From positions 589,410 through 653,409 of the forward strand of contig NZ_VWSH01000002.1 in assembly GCF_008629695.1 (NCBI RefSeq): 64,000 nucleotides of DNA, given 5' to 3'. The notes below the pieces were generated by a model. That model was not told the origin of the DNA, made no database searches, and was given only the letters and a program-made list of their open reading frames with translations. This DNA is from Taibaiella lutea. Lineage in GTDB: Bacteria; Bacteroidota; Bacteroidia; Chitinophagales; Chitinophagaceae. Shown here one piece after another: positions 17,189 through 25,673 of the stretch (within the stretch, counting starts at the first letter, position 1; every line of letters starts with the position of its first letter). Made by a program: the position numbers and the translations under genes.

Positions 17189-19171
17189 TTATTTGACCAC
17201 CTGTAACCGCAATGTGACGTTTTCTTTTTCTGTTGTAAAAGTTATGAAATAGCTGCCGGTAGCAAGATTGCCTGTTTCTATTTCAACGGTATTGTTTCCG
17301 GAATGCATTTGTTGCGTTGTGCTGAAGAGCTTTCTGCCTGCAATATCCGATACTGTTAAAACGGTCTTTCCTTCGTCTTTTATTTTAACGCTAAGATAGC
17401 TTTTGCCTGATGTAGGATTAGGATATATAGCAGCCCCTTCTATACCACTTTCTATATTTGTTATTGCTGTACTGTTGCCCAATGCGGGTAATAAAGTTGG
17501 TGATGCGCTGGAAGCCGTATTCATAACAGAAGTATTGTTGCCATTAATAAATAGCGCTACATATTGCAGGTTATTTGTCTTCCATTCACTGTTTAATGTT
17601 GCTGTTAAGGTGTCTCTATACACCGTGCCTGCAACTAATGTGGAAGGCAGGTGTCCGCTATTGCCGCCTGCCGAAGGAGTTATGCTGCGTGCTACAAAGT
17701 GAAAATATACGCCGTCCACATGAGAGGCTTCATTTTCCCATCCGCCCATTACGCCACTGCCTCCGCCTGAATAGTAATTGTTCTGCGGCCAGTTGGAACC
17801 CGATCCTTTCACATTGCTTTCTGTTATTACCAAAGCCAGTTTAGGGTTAGTAATCGTTACTACCGGTTTAATAGCCACAGGTATGGAAACCGTGTTGCCA
17901 TTGATGATCGGGGCATCCATTATAAAGTCTGCAAAGCTAAAATTATTTTGCGCTATAATAAAAGCGCTATCGATATCTCTGGGGTCTTTTACAATGGTAC
18001 GGTCAATAACGAGATTTGGAAAGCCACCCGCATAATTAGCCATATAGCTATTGTAATCAGCTACCATCATGGGGTCATTGTTATGGACGGCAATCTGGCT
18101 GGCAACGCCATTGGAATGATTAGCATGAAATTTATCCATAAACACAGCTCCGCGCGGGCACCAGCCGCACCAGGTACCTGTGCCTTCTTCAAAAAGGGGC
18201 CTTTTAACAGGAAGGTAAGGTATGCCAACAGTTGTGAGAGAGGTCGTATCGTTGGTATGATCCACATCACCTGCTGCTTCTATCCAGGCTTTAATGGAAT
18301 AGCTATTATTGGCAGGTATGGCTACTGTCAGCCCTGCCGGGAAGTTTACAGAAGCTAAAGGTGCCAAAGGGGTCGAAATTAATGAAGATGATTGTACTGC
18401 GCCGGTGCCAACTTTGTATTTAATATGATAACTATTGATGGTAACAGAGCCTGTATTTTTAACTGTTCCGGTAAGTGTGGCACTGGAGCCTGAAAACTGA
18501 TAGCCTATGCCGGTTGAAGGATCGGGATGGTCTCCTGCAAAAGCCGTAATCACCTTACCGTCAATACCATTTACCAATTTAATATTATCAAGCGCGGCTC
18601 CAATCAGATTGCCACCCTGATTGTTATACCGAAAGCCGAACTTAAGATTGCTCTGACCGGCATAAGTACCCACAGGCAATGACCTTGTTTCCCATAACAT
18701 GCTGGCGGGATCGCTTAACGGAGCTACAAATGATACATCGGACCATGTACCGCCGCCATCTGTCGAAACGATAAGGATCAGGCTTTCGGTTTCAGGAGGT
18801 GTAGCATTTGACTGAATGCCAAAGTAGGCAACATCATATTCCAGAATAGCATTTACCGCTGATGCCGGAAGCGAAATGGTTGGTAAAGATAATATTGCCG
18901 CATCTGCAGTCGCCTGTGTGCCGTCAATGCCAATTGCCTTTGTGTGTGCAGGATTGTTAAGTGAAAAATTTAAAGCGCTTAATGCATTGGGTGTAATGTT
19001 ATCCGGCGCTCCTGTAACCCATAGCGATGCGGGAGATGATGCCCAGCCCGTAGGGAGTGCCGGATTGCTTACCGAATCGAAATCTTGCGAGATAAATACC
19101 TGTGCGTTTGCGCTATTTGTAATAAGCGTCCCCACCGCCGCACATAGCAGCAGTATTTTCTTTGATATCAT
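17189..19171 (-). CDS. Omp28-related T9SS type A cargo protein with CxxC motif
   Basis: A 660-aa exported protein with signal peptide (MISKKILLLCAAVGTLITNS...ANAQ). Residues about 22-210 are a choice-of-anchor J-like beta domain. Residues about 225-315 form an Ig-like/CARDB-like domain. From about 325 comes the Omp28-type thioredoxin-like domain with EEGTGTWCGWCPRG, whose CGWC pair suggests disulfide chemistry or metal binding. The last 80 residues are a T9SS type A sorting domain (IYPNPTSGKSYLSV, GSYFITFTTEKENVTL). It is transcribed away from the 43-bp array, which lies 139 bp upstream. Confidence 0.85.
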   Translation of the reverse strand: MISKKILLLCAAVGTLITNSANAQVFISQDFDSVSNPALPTGWASSPASLWVTGAPDNITPNALSALNFSLNNPAHTKAIGIDGTQATADAAILSLPTISLPASAVNAILEYDVAYFGIQSNATPPETESLILIVSTDGGGTWSDVSFVAPLSDPASMLWETRSLPVGTYAGQSNLKFGFRYNNQGGNLIGAALDNIKLVNGIDGKVITAFAGDHPDPSTGIGYQFSGSSATLTGTVKNTGSVTINSYHIKYKVGTGAVQSSSLISTPLAPLASVNFPAGLTVAIPANNSYSIKAWIEAAGDVDHTNDTTSLTTVGIPYLPVKRPLFEEGTGTWCGWCPRGAVFMDKFHANHSNGVASQIAVHNNDPMMVADYNSYMANYAGGFPNLVIDRTIVKDPRDIDSAFIIAQNNFSFADFIMDAPIINGNTVSIPVAIKPVVTITNPKLALVITESNVKGSGSNWPQNNYYSGGGSGVMGGWENEASHVDGVYFHFVARSITPSAGGNSGHLPSTLVAGTVYRDTLTATLNSEWKTNNLQYVALFINGNNTSVMNTASSASPTLLPALGNSTAITNIESGIEGAAIYPNPTSGKSYLSVKIKDEGKTVLTVSDIAGRKLFSTTQQMHSGNNTVEIETGNLATGSYFITFTTEKENVTLRLQVVK

Positions 19172-19297
19172 TGATGTTAATATTATTACGGTTTGAGTTT
19201 AAATATTGGTTTGTGATAAGGAGACAAGAGGCCGGAAAAATACCCTACCTGTGGTTGTTAAATCTTTTTAAAACTTAACGTAGGGAAATAACATGTG

Positions 19298-19318
19298 CAC
19301 CTCGTTCGGCACGAGGTG
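19298..19318. repeat. Hairpin at the array boundary
   Basis: CACCTCGT / ACGAGGTG with loop TCGGC. Its right arm is the first CACGAGGT-type unit of the tandem array, so the array begins with an inverted partner. Confidence 0.7.
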
Positions 19319-19556
19319 ATGCCTCGTAAATCACGAGGTTGACCTACTAAACCACGAGGTGATACCTCTTAAATCACGAGGTTGACCTACTAAACCACGA
19401 GGTGATACCTCTTAAATCACGAGGTTGACCTACTAAATCACGAGGTGATACCTCGTAAACCACGAGGTTAACCTGCTAAACCACGAGGTGGTACCTCGTA
19501 AATCACGAGGTGGACCTACTAAACTACGAGGTGGTACATCGTTTGGGACGAGGTAG
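19310..19556. repeat. Tandem array, 43-bp unit made of 22+21-bp half-units
   Basis: ACGAGGT recurs at 19311, 19333, 19354, 19376, 19397, 19419, 19440, 19462, 19483, 19505, 19526 and 19548, i.e. spacings strictly alternating 22 and 21. The two half-units are CACGAGGTGATACCTCNTAAAT and CACGAGGTTGACCTACTAAAC. The first can fold (ACGAGGT-GAT-ACCTCGT). It lies between divergent genes. It is not a CRISPR, because there are no unique spacers. Confidence 0.95.
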
Positions 19557-19693
19557 GAGATAAATCGGTTAAAAAAGGGGGAATTTCCCCATGGGTGGGA
19601 TTCTTTTTTGTGGTTTTGATTGGGTAATATTGTTGGAACAAATCGTTGTTTTTAGAGAAAACACCAAAAAAAGGAAATTTAAAAATAAACTAA

Positions 19694-21241
19694 ATGACAG
19701 CTAATTTAGACGCATTAATACCAAGAGAAGACTTTGAGATTAAAGATAATAATCAAACTCCTTCACAGAGCTTACCTGCTATTCAGGTTAGAGATTTAGA
19801 ATCGGGTTCATTTCTATATCAAACTTTACGTAAACCTGATTTTCAAAGAGAAACTTCAGAATGGACACCTGAAAAAGTTTGTGATTTAATTCAAAGCTTT
19901 TTGGATGGAGACTTAATTCCTGCTGTAATTTTTTGGAACTCTGGAGGATATAATTTTGTAATTGATGGTGCACATAGGTTAAGTGCAATCATAGCTTGGG
20001 TAACAGACGATTATGGAGATGGTGTAATTTCTCAATCCTTTTTCGAATATAGTATTTCACTTGAACAGGCAGAAATTGCAGATAAAACAAGAAGGTTAAT
20101 TAAAAAGAAATTCGGCACTTATAATGACCATAAGTATGCAATCACAAATCAGGACAAAGTGACTTCTGAAATGCTTGAAAGAGCTAAGAAGTTAGCTACA
20201 TTAACTATACAACTCCAATGGGTTCGTGGTGATTCCAGTAAAGCCGAAGCTTCTTTTTTTAAAATTAATGAGCAGGCTTCTCCAATTAATGATACTGAAA
20301 AAAAATTACTAAAATCAAGAAAGAAACCCAATTCAATTGCCGCTAGAGCAATTATTAGGTCAGGAACAGGGCATAAATATTGGTCAAAATTTACTAATGA
20401 AAGGCAAACTGAAATTGAAAATTTAGCAAAGGATATTAATGACTTACTTTTTACGCCAAAACTTGAAACGCCGATTAAAACATTAGATGTCCCTTTAGCT
20501 GGGAAAGGATACTCTACTCAAACTCTTTCATTAATTCTTGATTTAATTAATATCACAAATGATATTAAAAGTGATATTGATTTGATTGACGATTTGGATG
20601 GAACCGAAACCATTAATTACTTAAAAAAAACAAAAAAAAGACTAAACAGAATAACTGGCACTCATGCTTCCTCTTTAGGGTTGCATCCAGCGATATATTT
20701 CTATAGTACAACAGGAAGGTATCAAGTAACTGCATTTTATACAATATTGTATATAATGCAGGGCCTAGAAACAAAGCCAGAAGCATTAAATAAATTTATC
20801 GAAGTGAGAAGTAATTTTGAAGATTTTTTAATGAGTTATAAAAGTATCGTGAACCAGACTAATACAAAATTCGGTAGCGGGTTAAAAAGCTATAGAAAGT
20901 TAAGTAATTTATTTTTGCATATAATTACTCAACTGCAAAATGGTAAAACTGAGAACGAGATATTATTGAGTTTTCAAAGAAATCAAGATTTTGACTATAT
21001 TAATCCAGAAAAAATTGATTACGATGAATATTTAAGAAAAGACTTTTCAACCGAAACAAAATCGGGTATTTTTTTACTAAGTGCTTTAAAAAATCCAATA
21101 AAATGTAGTATATGTAACTCTTTAATACATAAAAATTCGATTACGGTTGATCATATAAAACGAAAGGAAGATGGTGGTCTTGGAATAATTGATAATGGGC
21201 AATTAGCTCATCCTTATTGTAATACCACATTCAAAAATTAA
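19694..21241 (+). CDS. DUF262 (GmrSD-like) protein with C-terminal HNH nuclease
   Basis: A 515-aa protein. The N-terminal DUF262/ParB-like domain shows RKPDFQRE (46-53) and the signature IDGAHRLSAII (90-100). A long alpha-helical middle follows. The C-terminus is an HNH nuclease with CSIC (471-474), DHI (486-488), N501 and H506 plus Cys509, a zinc-supported HNH. DUF262 plus HNH is the architecture of GmrSD-type modification-dependent restriction and related anti-phage proteins. It is visibly more AT-rich than its neighbours, stands alone behind the tandem array and has no methyltransferase partner, consistent with a horizontally acquired stand-alone defence gene. Function is inferred. Confidence 0.85.
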   Translation: MTANLDALIPREDFEIKDNNQTPSQSLPAIQVRDLESGSFLYQTLRKPDFQRETSEWTPEKVCDLIQSFLDGDLIPAVIFWNSGGYNFVIDGAHRLSAIIAWVTDDYGDGVISQSFFEYSISLEQAEIADKTRRLIKKKFGTYNDHKYAITNQDKVTSEMLERAKKLATLTIQLQWVRGDSSKAEASFFKINEQASPINDTEKKLLKSRKKPNSIAARAIIRSGTGHKYWSKFTNERQTEIENLAKDINDLLFTPKLETPIKTLDVPLAGKGYSTQTLSLILDLINITNDIKSDIDLIDDLDGTETINYLKKTKKRLNRITGTHASSLGLHPAIYFYSTTGRYQVTAFYTILYIMQGLETKPEALNKFIEVRSNFEDFLMSYKSIVNQTNTKFGSGLKSYRKLSNLFLHIITQLQNGKTENEILLSFQRNQDFDYINPEKIDYDEYLRKDFSTETKSGIFLLSALKNPIKCSICNSLIHKNSITVDHIKRKEDGGLGIIDNGQLAHPYCNTTFKN

Positions 21242-21279
21242 TTACATCAATAGTCGTTAAACCGAATTTTATATTTTAT

Positions 21280-21717
21280 ATGAATATACAAGATCAAATC
21301 AAGGACTACATTGCGAGTCAGCCTGAATCCAAACGCAGTGACATGCAGGAATTGCACAACACCATTCTGGAAATAAAGCCGGAATGTAAATTATGGTTCC
21401 TGGATGGTAAGGACGGTGAGAATAAAACGGTTTCCAATCCTAATATCGGTTATGGGGCTTACACTATTAAATATGCCGATGGAAAAACAAGGGAATTTTA
21501 TCAGATTGGTATGAGTGCAAATACAACCGGCATCTCTGTCTATATCATGGGCATCGATGATAAGACCTACTTAGCCAAAACGTATGGAGAAAAGATTGGC
21601 AAGGCAAGTGTGACAGGATATTGCATTAAGTTCAAAAAGCTGAAAGACATAAATGTGGGTGTGCTGGAAACGGTGATAAGGGATAGGTTTGAAATGCAGG
21701 ATGAAAAGGCGAATTAA
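21280..21717 (+). CDS. DUF1801 domain protein
   Basis: A 145-aa protein of the DUF1801 (YdhG-like) family: N-terminal helices (DQIKDYIASQPESKRSDMQE), then a beta core (GYGAYTIKYADGKTREFYQI, ISVYIMGIDD) and GYCIKFKKLKDIN near the end. Function unknown; the fold is small and cytoplasmic. It stands 38 bp after the DUF262-HNH gene on the same strand but has the base composition of the host genes, so a functional link is doubtful. Confidence 0.8.
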   Translation: MNIQDQIKDYIASQPESKRSDMQELHNTILEIKPECKLWFLDGKDGENKTVSNPNIGYGAYTIKYADGKTREFYQIGMSANTTGISVYIMGIDDKTYLAKTYGEKIGKASVTGYCIKFKKLKDINVGVLETVIRDRFEMQDEKAN

Positions 21718-21740
21718 TGATTAAGTACAAATGAAATTTG

Positions 21741-22370
21741 ATGAGTGTAATTATAGAGCAGATTCTTGATGAAGTAAAATATAAACTCAGCAGTGAAAAT
21801 CAGGTTCTTTTTATTTCAATCTGTGGTTGTGCTGATACCGGTAAGAGCACGTTTGCAAAAGTCATAGCTGAAGTACTTTCTGCCATGAGTATCACCTGTA
21901 ATTTCCTTTCAACAGATTCCTTCATGCTTGAAAGACAGGAAAGAAACAAGCTTGGCATAAGTGGCTATAATCCGCAATCATTGAATATAGACGCACTGCT
22001 GAATGTGTTGGCGTTATTAAGGAAAAACCAAACATACAGGTATTACGCCTATGATAACAAGACAGGAAGAAATTCAGATGAAGGCATAGTAATGCGACCT
22101 TCAAAGGTTTACATAATAGAAGGAATACATGCTTTCAACCAACAAATAAGGCAACACACATCATTCGGTATTTTTATTCATGCAGAAGATGAAATACTAA
22201 GGAAAATGAGGCTCCGTGCCAATGTCAGTAAAAGAGGATTTGACGAAGAGACTGCAGGAGAAAAGATTGCATCAGAGATGATGGAATTTAACGCCTATGT
22301 TTTGCCCGACCGTCATTATGCCAACCTGATTATAAATGTAGATGAACATTACAGTTATCGTATTGCATAG
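21741..22370 (+). CDS. Uridine kinase-like P-loop kinase
   Basis: A 209-aa P-loop protein of the uridine kinase/phosphoribulokinase group. Walker A reads GCADTGKST (about residues 28-36), FLSTDSF follows as in uridine kinases, and VYIIEGIHAF is the second nucleotide-binding strand. LRMRANVSKRGFDEE contributes the lid region. ATG 21741 is preferred to the preceding TTG. It starts 23 bp after the DUF1801 gene. The substrate could be a nucleoside or another small alcohol. Confidence 0.75.
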   Translation: MSVIIEQILDEVKYKLSSENQVLFISICGCADTGKSTFAKVIAEVLSAMSITCNFLSTDSFMLERQERNKLGISGYNPQSLNIDALLNVLALLRKNQTYRYYAYDNKTGRNSDEGIVMRPSKVYIIEGIHAFNQQIRQHTSFGIFIHAEDEILRKMRLRANVSKRGFDEETAGEKIASEMMEFNAYVLPDRHYANLIINVDEHYSYRIA

Positions 22371-22373
22371 GAA

Positions 22374-22883
22374 TCACATCCTGTTTGCCTTCTGCTCTCT
22401 TATCATGGTTCCGTAATCCTTATTTTGCGACAATGCCAGTATGCATTGTGTCAACCTTTTAACTTTGGTAGGTTCCGTTTTGGCATCGCTTATCCATTTG
22501 CTGAAATACAAACGATGGGATGGTGCAAGGCTTTCAAAATATTGCTTTGCGTCTTCATCCTCTTCAAGACAGGCTATCAATTCGGGATGTACAGGTATTC
22601 CTGAATCATCTTTTTCAATCTTTACATCCAGCATGGCTCCGTGTTTTTTTGCAATGCCTTTCCGCATTTGAGCATTGACAGCCATTATAAAACAGCCATC
22701 GCCCATAGGCATTAATGCTACATTATGAATAGGGAATTTATCCAGCATACCTTTTACCCTGAATGATTTTTTATTGCCGGGAAAAAGCTCCTGTGCGAGG
22801 TCTGCCGGAATTTCAATATAAGTCCAGCCGGTTTTTTCGCCTTGTTCGTCAAATTTGTGGATGATGGTTTTGTATTGAATCAT
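22374..22883 (-). CDS. YdeI/OmdA-family protein with DUF1905 domain
   Basis: A 169-aa protein. Residues about 3-95 are the DUF1905 beta domain (GWTYIEIPADLAQEL, RVKGMLDKFPIHNVALMPMG). Residues about 115-165 are the YdeI/OmpD-associated helical domain (FESLAPSHRLYFSKWISDAK, KRLTQCILAL). Such proteins are linked to resistance to bacteriocins or cationic peptides in enterobacteria, but the mechanism is unknown. It converges with the kinase gene, with only 3 bp between stop codons. Confidence 0.88.
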   Translation of the reverse strand: MIQYKTIIHKFDEQGEKTGWTYIEIPADLAQELFPGNKKSFRVKGMLDKFPIHNVALMPMGDGCFIMAVNAQMRKGIAKKHGAMLDVKIEKDDSGIPVHPELIACLEEDEDAKQYFESLAPSHRLYFSKWISDAKTEPTKVKRLTQCILALSQNKDYGTMIREQKANRM

Positions 22884-22934
22884 CTTTCCTGTTCCTGTTT
22901 AAGAATGAATCGCAATGATAAATGTAGTGATTTT

Positions 22935-23741
22935 CTATTTTGCAACACTATCTGCATGACGGGCGCTGTCCTCCAGAAACCTGCAACATTCATTGATAAG
23001 CCATAGCTCGCTTTGCTTGTGTGGCGAATGGCCTGCATTGTTCACCATGCAGATTTGTTTTGCTCCCGATGTATTATTGGCAATAAATTGTACTTGTTCA
23101 TAGCTTCCGAATTCATCTTCTACGCCCTGTATTACCATGACCGGACAGGTTATCGCAGGTAAGAAATGTTCTATATTCCAGTCCCTGAAATCATTCCTTA
23201 GCCAGGTTTCCGTCCAGGCATGGAATAGGGCTTCCGTTTTATTGCCATGATATTTTTGCAGCCGTTCTTTAAGATTGGTGGTTTGATATTGGTATTTGGT
23301 ATGTGCTATACCGTCCAATGTAATTTCTTCTACAAAAACATGTGCGCCTTCGGTAATAACGGCTGTAAATGCATCGGGATGTTTTGCGGCAGCTATTAAG
23401 GCTATGGTGCCGCCATCGCTGTGTCCGAATAAGACAGGATTTTCAATATGCAGTTGCTCCAGTAATTCCATCAGAATAGTTGCTTCGGCTTCCATGTAAT
23501 CCTTTGTCCTTTGCTCATCAGAGAATGGGTCTGATAAGCCGTAACCACGCCTGTCATACATCATATAATTCAAACCCGATGATGCGGCCAATTGCTCCGG
23601 AAAGCTTCGCCATAAGGCATTACAGCCTAAAGAATCGTGAAGGAAGACAATGGTTTTATTTTCCGGATGGAGTATTCCCTGCTGTATATTTAATTCGAAA
23701 TCACGGATGGTGATTGTGTTGTTGGTTATGGTGTGTGTCAT
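22935..23741 (-). CDS. Alpha/beta hydrolase
   Basis: A 268-aa alpha/beta-hydrolase with no export signal. The oxyanion region is FLHDSLGCNALW, the nucleophile elbow GHSDGG (Ser108), the acid in QGVEDEF (about residue 213) and the catalytic His in NNAGHSPH (about residue 247). The DRRGYGLSDPF segment is typical of small-molecule esterases and C-C hydrolases. Substrate unknown. It follows the AEC transporter gene on the same strand, separated by a hairpin. Confidence 0.88.
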   Translation of the reverse strand: MTHTITNNTITIRDFELNIQQGILHPENKTIVFLHDSLGCNALWRSFPEQLAASSGLNYMMYDRRGYGLSDPFSDEQRTKDYMEAEATILMELLEQLHIENPVLFGHSDGGTIALIAAAKHPDAFTAVITEGAHVFVEEITLDGIAHTKYQYQTTNLKERLQKYHGNKTEALFHAWTETWLRNDFRDWNIEHFLPAITCPVMVIQGVEDEFGSYEQVQFIANNTSGAKQICMVNNAGHSPHKQSELWLINECCRFLEDSARHADSVAK

Positions 23742-23770
23742 TTTCGTAAGACTTATTTTTAATGTTTGCT

Positions 23771-23805
23771 TAGTCCTGTAAGGGTTTAGAACCCTTACAG
23801 GGCTA
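23771..23805. terminator. Palindromic hairpin after the AEC transporter gene
   Basis: TAGTCCTGTAAGGG paired with CCCTTACAGGGCTA, one mismatch, loop TTTAGAA-like. Located between the transporter stop codon and the hydrolase start, with T-runs on the right side. Confidence 0.55.
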
Positions 23806-23827
23806 ATTTTTTAGATAACAAAACAGG

Positions 23828-24739
23828 CTATCCAAAATGCCATCTTAAAATAAGAAACCAGATACCTGTTGTAATCATGGAAATGCAAATTCCCAGGCCT
23901 ACCACAAGATTGGCTAATTTGGGATTAAGATTATATTGGTCTGCAATGATGCCCGATGTGAGCAACGTGGGCATGGCGGCTTCAAAAATACTTATTTGAG
24001 GAATGATGCCTTTCAGTCCTAAAGCCACTACGATGCCAAAGACAATGAATGGCGCGAGCATCAGTTTATAAAAAAGCGTAAAGGCAATGTGTTTCATTTC
24101 GCCACGCCAGCCGGAAAACTTTAATTGTAAGCCTATAGAGAACAATGCCAACGGTCCTACGGTGCCTGCAAGCTTATCGAACAAGGGATTCAGCGGATTG
24201 ATATCTATAAAATGAGGAATGGTCAGTGCAGCCACACATCCTATCAATGGCGGGAAGGTCAGCACTTTTTTTAAGACCACTCTCGCCGTAAGCTTTTGTT
24301 TTTGAGAAGAGCGAATGGCGATGATGATGCCTATGGTTGACAGAAGTGTAAATGTTACCTGGTCACAGATAATACCGATGCCCAACTCTTTTTCGCTGAA
24401 ATAGGCCATGATTAAAGGAAAACCTACAAAGGAAGTATTGCTTAATCCTGCCACCAGTTTCAAACCTCCCTGAGTGGAACGTGACATGCCTTTTTGCCGC
24501 CTGGAATATAAGGTGATATAAAGCCATCCACAAAGCCATATCACAATGGGTGACAAAGCGGGTACCAATAAGTCTCTGGTCCATTGTATATGCGGTAAAT
24601 ACTTGAAAGAAACAGCAGGAAGGGCAAGGTAAATAAGCCATGCATTAATGCCTTTGTGCGCATCTTTGGGTAAAGCACCCGAACGCCGGAATAAGATGCC
24701 GGCAATCATACAGATCGCAATTATAATAAAGTTAGCCAT
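23828..24739 (-). CDS. AEC-family (auxin efflux carrier-like) transporter
   Basis: A 303-aa inner-membrane protein with about ten hydrophobic segments, the standard size of the AEC family. It starts with IIIAICMIAGILFRRSGALP, has LSNTSFVGFPLIMAYF near 110 and MPTLLTSGIIADQYNLNP near 257, both family landmarks. AEC carriers export or exchange organic acids or amino acids; the cargo cannot be read from the sequence. Confidence 0.88.
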   Translation of the reverse strand: MANFIIIAICMIAGILFRRSGALPKDAHKGINAWLIYLALPAVSFKYLPHIQWTRDLLVPALSPIVIWLCGWLYITLYSRRQKGMSRSTQGGLKLVAGLSNTSFVGFPLIMAYFSEKELGIGIICDQVTFTLLSTIGIIIAIRSSQKQKLTARVVLKKVLTFPPLIGCVAALTIPHFIDINPLNPLFDKLAGTVGPLALFSIGLQLKFSGWRGEMKHIAFTLFYKLMLAPFIVFGIVVALGLKGIIPQISIFEAAMPTLLTSGIIADQYNLNPKLANLVVGLGICISMITTGIWFLILRWHFG

Positions 24740-24857
24740 AGAAACGAGGCCGCAATTTGCAGCTTTTCTTCAAAAGCATCCTACTTGTTTTTATGAAATC
24801 AGTTTAATATCATTAGCTTAATCACTCTGGCTTGTCTGTTTTTGATTACATTTCAGG

Positions 24858-24890
24858 AAACCTATAAGGTTTTTAAAACCTTATAGGTTT
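24858..24890. repeat. Dispersed palindrome, AAACCTATAAGGTTT family
   Basis: Perfect 15-bp arms (AAACCTATAAGGTTT / AAACCTTATAGGTTT) and loop TTA, between two minus-strand genes. It can act as a terminator of the downstream-lying PaaI gene. Confidence 0.8.
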
Positions 24891-24924
24891 AAGTTAATGA
24901 CGTTATTAATTACCTTTTTAAAGA

Positions 24925-25344
24925 TTACTGAACAGGCAGGGAAGTGCGGTAGGCTGTTCCCTTAAACAAACAAACGAGTTCTCCTTTTTCATTGGTTGTC
25001 CTGATATCGTATAACCCTGTTTTATTTCCCAGATGTAACTCCTGAGCTTCTACCGTTAAGACCTCTCCTGCAAAACATGGTTTTGTAAAAGTAATAGAGA
25101 CATCCAGCGCAACGGTGATAATGCCATGTGAGTTACAGGCGAAAGCAAAAGCCGAATCAGATGCAGAGAAGAGTACGCCGCCATGAATGCGTTCAAAGCC
25201 ATTAAGCATGTCTTCTTTAACGGTATAATGTAGCTTGCAATAACCGGAATCAACTTTATCGACCTGCAGGCCAAGCCAATTGCTGAACCTATCGCGTTCA
25301 TTCATTATTTTAAAAACTTCCTGAGGTGTTATGCTTTGTGTCAT
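24925..25344 (-). CDS. PaaI-like hotdog thioesterase
   Basis: A 139-aa hotdog-fold thioesterase; the start MTQSITPQEVF is at 25344. The active region reads RIHGGVLFSASDSAFAFACNS (His54, Asp63). PaaI hydrolyses ring-hydroxylated or dead-end phenylacetyl-CoA esters and protects the CoA pool. It is separated from the phenylacetate-CoA ligase by 330 bp on the same strand, which supports this assignment, but no phenylacetyl-CoA epoxidase genes are in the window. Confidence 0.82.
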   Translation of the reverse strand: MTQSITPQEVFKIMNERDRFSNWLGLQVDKVDSGYCKLHYTVKEDMLNGFERIHGGVLFSASDSAFAFACNSHGIITVALDVSITFTKPCFAGEVLTVEAQELHLGNKTGLYDIRTTNEKGELVCLFKGTAYRTSLPVQ

Positions 25345-25396
25345 TGTTTTGTTTTTTATTCGTTGGTTGAAACCCACTGTCATTAACTTATGGTGT

Positions 25397-25503
25397 TACC
25401 TCCCCTCAATCCCCTCCGAAGGAGAGGAGGACGCGAAAACGACGAAGCTCTAATCCTATTTACTCTCGCCCCCTTCCCCTTTGGGGAAGGCTGGGATGGG
25501 GTT
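25397..25503. repeat. BIME-like pair of inverted REP elements
   Basis: ACCTCCCCTCAATCCCCTCC followed by GAAGGAGAGGAGG (25397-25430) is matched in inverse by CCCCCTTCCCCTTTGGGGAA and GGCTGGGATGGGGT (25469-25502). Each arm has its own small hairpin. C- and G-rich elements like this are frequent between genes in Bacteroidota. Confidence 0.7.
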
Positions 25504-25625
25504 TCTAATCAGGATAATATCTTAAGATAATGACACTGGTTGACATCGACGGCAATTGAATATGGTATGCAATTACTCTAATTTCTAAATATTTCCGGCT
25601 GAATAATACTGCTTTGAATGTGAGA

Positions 25626-25660
25626 TTTTCCCGCAGCGTCGCGGCGTCGCCGCGGGAAAT
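25626..25660. repeat. GC-rich hairpin downstream of paaK
   Basis: TTTCCCGC ... GCGGGAAA closing a GCGTCGCGGCGTCGC core, 14 bp beyond the paaK stop codon. It resembles the element upstream of paaK (27117-27145) and, in its TTTTCCGCAGCG arm, the palindrome at 62053-62092. Confidence 0.6.
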
Positions 25661-25673
25661 AGATATTATTATA

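Noticed and set aside
19310-19556. CRISPR array
   Set aside because: Units are continuous 21/22-bp half-repeats without unique spacers, and no cas gene is near.
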